Origin: Aplysia californica
Lineage: Eukaryota > Mollusca > Gastropoda > Aplysiida > Aplysiidae
Reading direction: 5' to 3'
Assembly: GCF_000002075.1 (NCBI RefSeq)
Contig: NW_004797350.1
Location: 1,483,107-1,547,106, forward strand
Length of the DNA stretch: 64,000 bases
Part shown: positions 58,601-64,000 of the stretch, piece after piece
How the letters are laid out: each line of letters begins with the position of its first letter
Numbering within the stretch: position 1 is the stretch's first letter
Position numbers and translations under genes: made by a program
The notes under the pieces: generated by a model
Seen by the model: only the letters and a program-made list of their open reading frames with translations
What the model was told of the DNA's origin: nothing
Database searches by the model: none

Positions 58601-60395
58601 ATTTAGGCTTGAATAGCCAGAAAAGGCATACTTAGGATGCCCTGAAACCAAAAATTCTCAAACGTAAAGGGGGCGCTGTCCCCCTTCAACCCCCTGCTAG
58701 GGCTCCGCCCTGGACCCGATAATCCTCGAAAAATGACATCAGCTGCTGGAAGCTCTGCTTGACGTATTTGAAAATGGAGCAGAGGCCTCTTTTTCTTCAG
58801 AAGCTGATCCTTTTATCCTTCACCTAGGATGAATGTGGTCAGCTGCAATATATATCCTGAACTTCACTGTGACTGAATTTTAAAGGAGCCTGTATTTGAT
58901 TGTGCATTTTAAAACTTAATTTCTGCCTGTTTGTATTCTGTTCTTGAGGGGGGGGGGGATGCGCTTTATTCAAGAGCTGTTTAGAAGGAGTTGTGTGTGT
59001 TTATTTCAGTTTGTGGTAGTTATAAGTGAAGATAAGGTTTCTTTCTTATTCATTTGTAGGCCATACTCTTTCAAAGTTTATAATGTGCCTTTCAAAATAT
59101 TACAGCAGCAGTAAGTCTATCAGTTTTTTGCCCCCTACTGCCCACCGAGCAGTAATGGGTACCTGACTTGTAGTTGGGGAAGTAAGGGCAGTGTGGAAAA
59201 GAACCAGCCACCCTACCACAATATGCAGAAGGCCGAGGAAGTTGTTTCACTAACAAGGCAATCCCCGATGTCCGGATCGGATGCGGGAACAAAGCAAGCT
59301 GTACCTTCAGAACACTCTTCCTTTACAAGGGGACTCCATGGACCCGGAGTGTCTGATTATAAATTATGTTTTTATTTTTAGACCAGTTTACTAAAAGGAG
59401 TGGTGAAGTTGTGTGAAATGCACCAATTTCCTGAGAAATGTTTTCAGTTACATTATCATATGGGTTTTTTTTTTTACCTTCTTCAGATGCCTCACAGAGT
59501 CCTTCAGCTGGTGGGAAGGCTGTCAAAAGACAAGGGTCAGAGAATGTGTAAGTACATTATTACTATTTTCTATATTGTTTGTGTCAATGAGCTTCATGTA
59601 GAATATATTTTTCCCTCTAAAAAGTCCCTAAGTCTTTTCTGTGTGTTTGTTCTTCTTCCTCTCGATGTGTTCACTTGTCTGGCATTGACATGGTGTGGGT
59701 GGTTGGCAGGTGCTCTGGTGTGGTTTGCTCCTTCTTTCTTATCAAACATCTATCGTCCTTATCTCCCCTTCTTCTTTCTTATGTTCGTTATTCTCTTGTA
59801 ATACCTCTCATGTTCTAGCGCTCATATGACCGTATGAGGTTGCGAGCGTCGTATAACCTCTACAAAAGAAAAATTGATATGGTCAGTAATGCAACAAACC
59901 AAGAGGAGGCAAGACAACAGTGACAAAGTTCCTATTGTAGCTTTGAAGTATGATAAAACCTTTTTTTATGAAGTACTGAACTGTCCATTCTTCCAAAAAT
60001 GTTTAATTGTACACCGGCCATGTTTTCTGTAAAAAAAAAAGATAGTTTCTCAAGTTGTCTTCATTCTTTTGTTGCCTTTATTTTATGTAGCGTAAGCTAT
60101 GACAAGTGTTTCGTGGCTTTTATTTATTTTTTCTCTTTGGTTTGATATATCATAATATAAGCAAAGCGCCTTTTGCTTAGCCCATTGAAGATATTCGTGG
60201 AGTGAGATTTCCAATTACTGAACCCTCAAGGGCCTTGACAAAACATCGCATTGTTTCAACTCCAAGCAGGGACTCTTTCACAGTTGTTTATCCTGCTACC
60301 AACTGAGCTGACACTAGACTCCCTGTTTTCTCTTTGTCCACAGCAAACCAGGGTCAATGGTGAAGAAACTGAAGGTGGAGGACGGTGAGAGCTAG
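26822..60395 (+). CDS. HCFC1: host cell factor 1 (HCF-1), complete multi-exon gene
   Basis: Orthologue of the chromatin-associated transcriptional coregulator HCF-1. Joined exons: 26822-26981, 28881-29102, 29694-29781, 30003-30211, 30517-30708, 32726-32871, 33272-33305, 33803-34111, 35393-35470, 38831-38958, 39966-40143, 42715-42908, 43310-43459, 43801-43945, 44303-44437, 44713-44802, 45890-47302, 47904-48151, 56873-57061, 57534-57828, 59487-59547, 60344-60395. All GT-AG, all phases consistent, total 1,571 codons plus TAG. Domain order is Kelch (1-350), Fn3 with self-association segment (about 350-405), Ala/Thr/Val-rich middle, acidic region, C-terminal Fn3 pair, basic tail. Shorter than human (2,035 aa) because the HCF-PRO repeat region is absent. 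In the nucleus it would tether Set1/MLL methyltransferase, Sin3 and OGT-type complexes to factors carrying a D/E-H-x-Y motif. Confidence 0.95.
28112..28342. mobile_element. hAT-like MITE with 8-bp target duplication
   Basis: Ends are inverted copies of each other over about 25 bases; the shared core is AAGATTGAAGAATACCGGAC. GAATTTTG flanks both sides as an 8-bp direct repeat, the target-site length of hAT elements. About 215 bp between the target copies, noncoding, in HCF-1 intron 1. Confidence 0.75.
28379..29097 (+). repeat. 719-bp segment repeated at 30762-31480
   Basis: From the end of a G homopolymer through most of exon 2, identical by eye to 30762-31480, offset 2,383. The second copy runs into a 100-base N gap. 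Both copies include a right-arm fragment of the hairpin short repeat (AGTTGCGAGCGCCGTAAAAC). Most likely an assembly duplication. Confidence 0.85.
28881..33305 (+). CDS. HCFC1: HCF-1 exons 2-7: Kelch beta-propeller
   Basis: Exons 28881-29102, 29694-29781, 30003-30211, 30517-30708, 32726-32871, 33272-33305. They encode [26 protein letters not shown]-type blade motifs ([15 protein letters not shown]), [100 protein letters not shown] and [14 protein letters not shown]. The PPPCPRLGH motif keeps the proline equivalent to human Pro134, the tsBN67 residue needed for binding HCF-binding-motif partners. Exon 2 appears a second time at 31264-31480, out of order after exon 5; the ordered copy is used here. 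Confidence 0.94.
29186..29272. repeat. C tract and CT microsatellite
   Basis: A 13-base C run followed by about 36 CT units in HCF-1 intron 2, shortly after a 13-base G run (29130-29142). Confidence 0.95.
31264..31480 (+). pseudogene. out-of-order second copy of HCF-1 exon 2
   Basis: Identical to the first 217 bases of exon 2 (28881-29097), including the acceptor, but located between exons 5 and 6 and cut off by the N gap. Splicing it after exon 5 would put blade 2 after blade 5. Treated as an assembly duplicate, not a real exon. Confidence 0.75.
31481..31580. other. assembly gap of 100 N
   Basis: Exactly 100 N characters, a conventional placeholder gap; its true size is unknown. Confidence 0.99.
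31581..32725 (+). repeat. HCFC1: 353-bp tandem array carrying copies of the exon-6 acceptor
   Basis: Units start at 31581, 31934, 32287 (353, 353 and 321 bases) and 32608, each beginning TGTTGGTAATGGGTTG. Every unit contains TTATTACAG followed by AAACAATGACATGGGAACCT, the acceptor and opening of exon 6; only the last continues into the true exon at 32726. In the first three, a GT follows 39 bases later (31699-31737, 32052-32090, 32405-32443). Confidence 0.9.
33803..34111 (+). CDS. HCFC1: HCF-1 exon 8: first Fn3 / self-association segment
   Basis: Opens [40 protein letters not shown], nearly identical to the human SAS1N segment that pairs with the C-terminal Fn3 repeats to hold the cleaved subunits together. 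The rest is Thr/Ala/Pro-rich ([19 protein letters not shown]), the start of the disordered middle. Phase 1 out. Confidence 0.93.
34237..34591 (+). mobile_element. CATAGCTGCCAAC-ended non-autonomous element, copy B
   Basis: Begins CATAGCTGCCAACCAGTGGG and ends GTTGGGAGCTATG, with AAGTTG on both flanks as a likely target duplication. Same orientation as the copy at 18408. Lies in the HCF-1 intron after exon 8; 34592-35392 shows nothing further. Confidence 0.7.
35393..44802 (+). CDS. HCFC1: HCF-1 exons 9-16: Ala/Thr/Val-rich middle region
   Basis: Exons 35393-35470, 38831-38958, 39966-40143, 42715-42908, 43310-43459, 43801-43945, 44303-44437, 44713-44802. Low-complexity and presumably disordered, but islands match human HCF-1: [17 protein letters not shown] (human [18 protein letters not shown]), [42 protein letters not shown]. 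No copy of the human HCF-PRO repeat (core CETHETGTT) occurs. Small exons with phase 0 and 1 boundaries suggest room for cassette splicing. Confidence 0.9.
35471..38830. other. HCF-1 intron 9 (3.4 kb)
   Basis: AT-rich; holds the hairpin-family copy S3 (37342-37545). An open frame at 36145-36513 has no family resemblance and no splice context. No other element recognised. Confidence 0.6.
37342..37545 (-). repeat. short interspersed hairpin-family copy S3
   Basis: On the minus strand: GGGTGGTTGGCGGGTGCTCT at its start, pyrimidine-rich body, hairpin CAGCACTT / AAGTGCTG with a 20-base loop, tail CTAAAACTAAAAAAACTA. The most complete copy. Confidence 0.85.
40268..41246. mobile_element. possible non-autonomous element with ATGTAGCAATG ends
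   Basis: ATAATGTAGCAATGCCAATC at the left is matched, inverted, by ATTATGTAGCAATGACAATG at the right (17 of 20). The span differs in composition from its surroundings, being GC-rich at the left end. Lies in HCF-1 intron 11. Confidence 0.3.
41260..41475. other. CpG-rich island in an AT-rich intron
   Basis: Dense in CGAC/GTCG words (CCGACAATCG, GCCGACGTCGGC, CCGACATAATTGTCGG), several palindromic. Not a host exon in any frame I can support. Confidence 0.5.
41620..42035. repeat. TCTAGA-rich tract with a local duplication
   Basis: Repeated AGATCTAGATCT words. CACTTGTTCTAC with TAGATCTAGATC and GGAGGATTCATA occurs at about 41619-41700 and again at 41932-41975, so a block was duplicated about 310 bases apart. 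A similar TCTAGA tract lies at 58225-58320. Confidence 0.75.
42507..42690 (-). repeat. short interspersed hairpin-family copy S4
   Basis: On the minus strand: GGGTGGTTGGCGGGTGTTCT, body, hairpin GGCACTTA / TAAGTGCC with an 18-base loop, tail CTCTACTAAACTAAAG. Its 5' end lies about 25 bases before the HCF-1 exon at 42715, antisense to the gene. Confidence 0.85.
45105..45780. mobile_element. TTAA-flanked non-autonomous element with G-tract ends
   Basis: TTAA (45101-45104), 14 G, then CGCTACACC at the left; GGTGTAG, 14 C, TTAA (45781-45784) at the right. TTAA target duplication is typical of piggyBac and Kolobok. Inside, AAAAATTTGTCTGTTG (about 45393) recurs inverted as CAACAGACAAATTTTT (about 45520). 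No coding capacity seen. Lies in the intron before HCF-1 exon 17. Confidence 0.7.
45890..47302 (+). CDS. HCFC1: HCF-1 exon 17: long exon with Taspase1-like sites and acidic region
   Basis: 471 codons. Begins Gly/Ser/Thr/Val-rich ([23 protein letters not shown]), then [10 protein letters not shown] with Q at residue 978, an Asp/Glu-rich stretch, DHGY (residues 1036-1039), [10 protein letters not shown] (Q at 1057), a Glu/Gly-rich block, and an Ala/Gln-rich helix-forming segment ([20 protein letters not shown]). [10 protein letters not shown] matches human EPMDTSEAAA. Both QFD/G sites resemble the Taspase1 consensus Q-[FILV]-D/G-x-D-D, though the Asp at P3' is replaced. Ends in phase 1. Confidence 0.92.
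47503..47561 (+). other. candidate cassette exon of HCF-1 (frame-disrupting)
   Basis: Preceded by CGGTCAG and followed by GTAAGT; one frame reads [19 protein letters not shown]. The 59-base length is not a multiple of three, whereas joining exon 17 directly to 47904 keeps the frame (G-S-D-P-L). It is either an unused sequence, a poison-type cassette, or an exon damaged by a one-base assembly error. Confidence 0.35.
47904..57828 (+). CDS. HCFC1: HCF-1 exons 18-20: C-terminal Fn3 repeats
   Basis: Exons 47904-48151, 56873-57061, 57534-57828. Includes [121 protein letters not shown] and [13 protein letters not shown]. This is the near-invariant SAS1C module of HCF-1 and the best-conserved stretch outside the Kelch domain. 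The intron between the first two exons is 8.7 kb and holds most of the DNA transposons in the window. Confidence 0.95.
48906..49442. mobile_element. pogo-like MITE, copy 1
   Basis: CAGTATAACACGGATAG at the left and the inverted CAGTATAACAC at the right, flanked by TA on both sides. The ends resemble Drosophila pogo (CAGTATAAT...). Shares GACCGGCCTCGGTA and TTCGAGGGAT with the copy at 55307, in opposite orientation. Confidence 0.75.
50112..51935 (+). CDS. piggyBac-type transposase gene (PGBD-like), catalytic triad degraded
   Basis: Uninterrupted 607-codon frame. Acidic N-terminus, then the transposase core: [20 protein letters not shown] (first catalytic Asp kept), [29 protein letters not shown] (family DN[WF]FT; here the Asp is Asn), [12 protein letters not shown] (family GGVDTxDQM; first Asp is Gly), KRKTNRWPM, and a C-terminal Cys/His-rich domain ([17 protein letters not shown]). 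CTATTTTCCCCTCAATGTTTAG directly precedes the ATG and ACTG/GTAAGT lies at 49501, so a 5' UTR intron is plausible; GAAG/GTAAGA at 51916 could be a donor. No TTAA-bounded inverted ends found. Lies in sense orientation in an HCF-1 intron. Either a recently inactivated transposon or a domesticated gene. Confidence 0.85.
   Translation: MERHNVFNQYPVVWGGDDDDGYGQESDVASESEDDILGNEAEKSDVEEVSGEEEVETESDNGDDQLEVVFQPVEMGMLDMPHAAGEPALSDSETGVPLHYAGKDGMLWSRVAPTQTPSFNIFKPPTGQVMNPRYLLTVGATYKRFITAKMIERIVLCTNKEGEKVEGNKWKKTDSTEVEGFIGCLYHLGARRDARTPTTVLWNRTDGSNLVQACFSRARFLKLSHHLRFDDKDTRRTRRVVDCFAPLRELWDDFNDNLCREYTPGPTLTVDEQLIPWRGRCSFLQYLPSKPDTFGIKIFWICDAENGFPLHGEPYLGRKGTKRQQNLERDTVIALTQPYFGSGRNLTVNNFFTDLTLSTYLLSNNITLVGTVKKTRRFLPPEFKSGKGLGKGDAIFAFQKKATILAFKSNKKEHVVLLSTMHCADKFDEEVNKPEIVTSYNSTKGGVGTMDQMCHALTTKRKTNRWPMLLFYNMLDLASVASLNIWRKIAPEDKLSKEDNRILFNLALAKELTGPLLQIRHTVPNLRRDLKHTIAIAIKDCGLQLPEQPVDEEVGSSRKRGRCHVCPRKDDSKTTQHCSLCHRHTCSKHIWKICSSCLANEGKKRWR
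51984..52732 (+). mobile_element. pogo/Tigger-like element with TA target duplication
   Basis: Left end CAGTAGAACATGACTATAGC and inverted right end CAGTAGAACACGGCTATAGT agree at 22 of the 25 terminal bases; TA flanks at 51982-51983 and 52733-52734. 749 bp, with a short transposase remnant inside. Begins 49 bases after the piggyBac frame ends. Confidence 0.8.
52488..52643 (+). pseudogene. remnant of pogo/Tigger transposase N-terminus (CENP-B-like HTH)
   Basis: 51 codons: [40 protein letters not shown]. The KRK-C-x(5-8)-EII-x-D-V pattern is the start of the CENP-B/Tigger DNA-binding domain. It stops long before a catalytic domain, so the element is non-autonomous. Confidence 0.65.
53345..53797 (-). 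repeat. three-copy ~450-bp repeat family, copy 3
   Basis: Reverse orientation of the family at 12841 and 22450: on the minus strand TGTGAGGCATCGTAGTGAAA, GCGCTCATCAAAATAATG, ATTGATTAAAGGCAC, GCCATTTTCTTGCTAATTTC, GACCTCCTTTAATTGC. In the large HCF-1 intron. Confidence 0.8.
54155..54735 (+). repeat. local duplication and hairpin-family fragments
   Basis: AGTAGAATTGTAAATGGGC at about 54163 recurs at about 54502. Each is followed by a hairpin: GGCGTTC / GAGCGCC (about 54425-54462) and GGCGCTC / GAGTGCC (about 54597-54632). A 5' fragment with GGGTGGCGGGCGCTCTGGTG follows at about 54688. Confidence 0.65.
55307..55462. mobile_element. pogo-like MITE, copy 2
   Basis: Perfect 17-bp inverted ends CAGTATAACACGGATAG around a 156-bp body; TA follows the right end. 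A shorter, inverted relative of 48906-49442. Confidence 0.8.
55558..55625. repeat. CT microsatellite
   Basis: About 65 bases of (CT)n with CCCT interruptions in the large HCF-1 intron. A triplicated GTTCTAGAACTGAGAGAG phrase lies at about 55974-56042. Confidence 0.9.
56638..56712 (+). repeat. tRNA-derived SINE head
   Basis: GTGGTGTAGCGGTTAAT resembles an A box and AAGTTCAATTCTTG a B box, about 45 bases apart. It does not fold as a complete tRNA. A reverse-strand relative is at about 60225-60305. Confidence 0.45.
57829..59486. other. HCF-1 intron with repeat debris
   Basis: TTTTGCGGATTTCCGCAAAT palindromic words at about 57870-57895, TCTAGA-rich tract at 58225-58320, 10-base G run at about 58948. 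No exon or intact element. Confidence 0.5.
59487..60395 (+). CDS. HCFC1: HCF-1 last two exons: basic C-terminal tail
   Basis: Exons 59487-59547 and 60344-60395 encode [37 protein letters not shown] and TAG. The short basic cluster KKLK matches the position of the human nuclear localisation signal (PKKSK) at the extreme C-terminus. Confidence 0.88.
59690..59875 (+). repeat. short interspersed hairpin-family copy S5
   Basis: GTGGGTGGTTGGCAGGTGCT at the start, body with ATCAAACATCTATCGTCC, hairpin GCGCTC / GAGCGT (one G-T pair), tail CCTCTACAAAAGAAAA. In the last HCF-1 intron. Confidence 0.85.
60225..60305 (-). repeat. possible tRNA-derived SINE head
   Basis: On the minus strand GTGTCAGCTCAGTTGGTAGC is a good D-arm/A-box, followed about 35 bases later by TGGAGTTGAAACAATG, a weak B box. 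It ends 38 bases before the last HCF-1 exon. Decayed repeat, not a tRNA gene. Confidence 0.4.
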
Positions 60396-60512
60396 GTGAG
60401 GTGTCCCAGGCAAGAACCCATTCCCTGTGTTTTTATACCAACGAGCTCATCCTCCTTCGTGATTTTGTGAAAGCTTCGGTCCCCCGCACCAATGGATGGT
60501 CGTCGGGCCAGG

Positions 60513-60518
60513 AATAAA
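60513..60518 (+). terminator. HCFC1: likely poly(A) signal of HCF-1
   Basis: AATAAA 118 bases past the stop codon, followed by a GT-rich stretch (TTGTGTGTTGGGGTTGGTGG, about 60550). A second AATAAA at 63526-63531 could end a longer 3' UTR. Confidence 0.55.
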
Positions 60519-63500
60519 GTGGCCTTGACCATGTTGTTGCAATGCCTGTATTGTGTGTTGGGGTTGGTGGGTGGTGATGATTTTTTCAGTCTGATATCTG
60601 TGCATATCTCCCCCCTTCGTTTTTAACCTCTATGAAAATGCTGCAAACTACTGGGCCTTTGTTTTTGAAGGCTTACATCTGTTGTACCAGCCTACACTTT
60701 CTTGACAGTTGTTACTTTTGTTGTTGTTTTGTTTTTAAGTCAGTCAGTTTTGAGAAATTCACTGTATTGTAACATGATGCTATTGTGAAATATGTGATTT
60801 GTCCTTGAAGTTTTTTGTTGTTTTTTTCTTCCTTCTGCTGCTCAACTAGAGTAACGGTCTTCACCTGCTATACTTAGTTTTTCTTACTTAATAGTTGTCA
60901 GCTTTTTTTTCAATTCTTAGAGGAACATTCACACAGACACTCATACTTCCGCAATGTTCAGTTACACCATTCCTGTTTCTATCTGCATTCTGAAAAGGTT
61001 TCAGACCAGGTGGTAAACAAACTTTAACAGAAGAACAACAGCATTCATGGGTTGATGGTGCTGTAAAGATGTAGTATGTAATGTACACTCAGTTGTCCCA
61101 TTTGTTCAGTGGCTGGCTATTCCTATCGGGGGTTTTTTTGGAAGGAGCTGTGTCGTGCTTCCTTCTTCCATTGCTCGATTAGTTCAACTTGACTTGAGAT
61201 TCTGATCTTCAGCTGCTTTACACTTCTTGTTATTGAACTTGCTCTAAGTCCTGATCCAGTCATGATGGGAAGCGTTAGGTTTCAAACAGGAGAGTTCTTC
61301 TACGTGGGATGCTTTGTCTTCTTCATGTAAATGCTCATGTGTTTCTACGGCCGATGGCTTGGCTTTGTGTGGGGATTGCTCCAGATGATAAAATATATCA
61401 GTGGCCCAAGAGCGACTGTGCCATTGCATACATTGTTGTTTATGGTCTACATTGTTTTGCAAAATAGTATGGAGATCCTATTTTGTTTACTTTGGTATGG
61501 ATTTGTGCAGCGCAATGCTCTGTTTTATTGTTGCCACACCTGTACATATTGTTGTTGACTAGTGTTGTACATAATTGTTCAAATTTTCAAACCTGATTTG
61601 CAAATGGTGTGCCCTGTCATTTGATATCGAGTGACACTTTGTGTTCATTCACAAATTTAAGATTTGTATTTTTATTTCTTCCAAACTTTTAACTCACAAT
61701 ATCGTTGGTGGAAAATTGACAGGACATTTTGCAACGGTACATAAAGTATGTAATAATGGTGTCCTTATGCGGTACTATCGCTTCGATAGTTGAAAAGGTG
61801 TCCGGAGAAGAAAGTTCACCATTTCCCCTGGCGCAGTTGATAAGCGACGTCATCAGCCTGTCACAATTTCACGTTTTGACCAGATCGATACTTGTGCTGT
61901 ATTTTTGTAGGTGAGTCGGATCTTGTGCAAAAATGTGTAAATCATGAATCGACTGGGTCGAGATTGTTTGTAATGTTTCCGAGTGAACCAATGTTGATAT
62001 CTTTTTGTCATGTTTCTTATTGCAACAAATGTACTTTTTAGATATATCAGCACCGTTGCCGTTCCACCACCACTCAAAGTAAAAACCAAATAGTTTGAAG
62101 CCTGAGTCTGTAATGTTCCCTGAAGAGAAATGATCGAGGATTTTTTTTTCTGCGACAAAATTACCGTTTGTTGCATGCCTTCCATATTCCCTTTCAAGTC
62201 CAAGAATGGCAGAAGTATTGGTGACATTGTCACAGAAAAATGAAGTAGCTCACATAAGGAGGTCCTGGCTAGTGTAGCTTTGACTGACCCCTGTTGCTGT
62301 TGCTGCGTCTCACACTTCCATTGTAGATTTCACCCTTCTTTTCTCTGGAAAGAAGGTGACAATTCATTCATTGATGACTCTCGCTGTAAAAGGGACTTGT
62401 CTAGATTTGTGCGTACTGCAGTGTCTGGGAATCTAAGGGTCATTGTCAGAACATCCTCTGCTCATTGTTTCATTTATTGTTGGGATTCCTAGTTTCGTTT
62501 CCATTGTTTCATTATCATCATAATAGATTTCATTTACCCTTGAATAGTATCACGTGTGTCGGTTTGTTCCTAATTCTTTCAACTTCTTTGGTCTTCTTGT
62601 GCCCGTCTCTCTTTTTCTCTTGTGTTGGTGTTGCTATTGTTTTTTTCAACGGTGCTTCCTTTCTTGACACACTGAGTTTGGGTTTTTCGCTCGTCGCTCC
62701 CCGCCTTTTCTCGGAACTCCCAGCTATATGGTCCTGTTTATAAGCCAGGGATGTCCTGAGGCCAGGCTGTGATGGGCTTGAGGTGTGTGTTGTTTATTAT
62801 TCATCCATGTGTATACCCATAAGCTTTTTGCTGTCGTTTTCATGAGTATACTGATGGTGACTATGTCCCATGGGGCTGGGGGAAGTGAGGCCGGCGACGT
62901 TTGAGTGTCCTCTGAAAAGAGGTAGACAAATATGGAAAGGCCACTGGTGGTTCTGTATAGAGGAAAGTTGTCGTGTCATTTCCAGTGCAGGGAGCTTATT
63001 TTCTCTTATTATCGAATTTTACAGTGAGGCGGGTTGTTTTTTTTAATGAGTTGTGAGAGGGAAATGGTATCGGTGTCAGGGTTTTTTTCCTCCGGTTTCC
63101 TTGCCTTGCAGTGTGCACTATTGAGACCAAGATTGTTAAATGGGTCTATGTAACCTGAAACTCAAAGGTTATTTCTTGTGTCTCACTCAGTATGTAGAGT
63201 TGTAGCTGAGCTGTTTGTGAGACAAATTCAGTGGCACCTCTCTTAGTGCAGATGTACTTAGTGTACCCGTCATCTCTTCTGTGGAATGTTTCATTGTCCT
63301 GGTTGCTTACATTGGGTGGGGGGGTTTTTTAATTGTGAAATTTATAGTTCCTTTTTAGTGTGTCTCATTGTATCGCTAACAAATATACATTGACATCTGA
63401 ACCTTTCACTTCATCATAGAACACAGAATGGAGAAAATGGCCAGATTTTCTTGTTATGGTTGAATAAGATTTGTGTTGTCCTTTTGAAGAATGGCATGCA

Positions 63501-64000
63501 AACAATATAGCTTCATTTACTTTTTAATAAAAAGACTGTTTTAATAGATTACATCTTTGTACAAGTATTAACTAAAGAGAAGTTTGTTGAAGCTTGATAT
63601 CTTTACTACGCATGTGTCATGTGATTTGAGCCAACACTTTCGTGACCAGGGTGGTTTCTGTTTGCCGTGGTTATCCTTTCCCCTCAACTTTCATGTAGTA
63701 CTGTTTGCTTCTTGATATTATTTTGTTAGTAAGAAGCAAGCAGTGTTTTATGCAATGGTTACTTGTAAGGTTCTTACAGTGAACTTATTCTTTTAGAAAC
63801 ATATGGGGAAAAAACAACATAAAATGTGTGCTCCTGTCCTTTAAAAAATTCTGCAACAGGAATCTACTCTCTCTTTTGCGGGTTTTATTTTGTTTTCTTC
63901 TGTTGCAGTCCCTTTTTTACTATCCTGATTTTCCGTGTCATTTTATTTGCCAAGATTCAGTAAATTATTTTGTTCATAGACCAGTTGTTGATTTCAGAAG
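60519..64000. other. 3' flank of HCF-1, nothing recognised
   Basis: T-rich sequence with no exon, repeat or RNA gene I can support. It may include an extended HCF-1 3' UTR up to the AATAAA at 63526. Confidence 0.5.

Noticed and set aside
62280-62743. Possible exons downstream of HCF-1
   Set aside because: Short T-rich frames without splice-bounded structure or family resemblance.

Overview
The window is animal nuclear DNA: AT-rich, full of microsatellites and small interspersed repeats, with short exons (34-310 bp) separated by GT-AG introns. Codon choice is GC-rich inside exons. Protein content and repeat style point to a lophotrochozoan, most likely a gastropod mollusc; this is an inference from overall character, not from a diagnostic marker.

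Three host genes are readable. (1) Positions 800-16006, + strand: 17 exons of an SLC26 anion transporter (A5/A6-like), 5' end outside the window or unrecognised, with the whole membrane core, a STAS domain and a C-terminal PDZ ligand. (2) Positions 24157-23234, - strand: one coding exon of a TMEM187 orthologue (307 aa), with a splice acceptor directly before the ATG. (3) Positions 26822-60395, + strand: the complete host cell factor 1 gene (HCFC1 orthologue), 22 coding exons joined by me into about 1,571 aa: six-blade Kelch domain, first Fn3 segment, Ala/Thr/Val-rich middle, a 1.4-kb exon with an acidic region, paired C-terminal Fn3 repeats and a basic tail. TMEM187 and HCF-1 are divergent neighbours, the same arrangement as in human Xq28.

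The space between and inside genes is occupied by transposable elements: a truncated LINE 3' end between TMEM187 and HCF-1; a 607-codon piggyBac transposase frame, two pogo-like MITEs and a pogo element with a CENP-B-like helix-turn-helix remnant, all in one 8.7-kb HCF-1 intron; a hAT-like MITE with 8-bp target duplication; a TTAA-flanked G-tract element; a two-copy CATAGCTGCCAAC-ended family; a three-copy ~450-bp family; and a ~180-bp short interspersed family whose internal hairpin changes by paired substitutions between copies. The HCF-1 locus also carries a 719-bp repeated segment ending at a 100-bp N gap (probably an assembly artefact) and a 353-bp tandem array that repeats the exon-6 splice acceptor.

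The most notable biology: the ancient TMEM187/HCF-1 head-to-head pair; HCF-1 lacking the OGT-cleaved HCF-PRO repeats but carrying two Taspase1-like sites that bracket an HCF-binding motif; the covarying hairpin repeat, several copies of which end just upstream of splice acceptors; and a piggyBac gene that has lost two catalytic aspartates yet keeps its frame and plausible splice sites.
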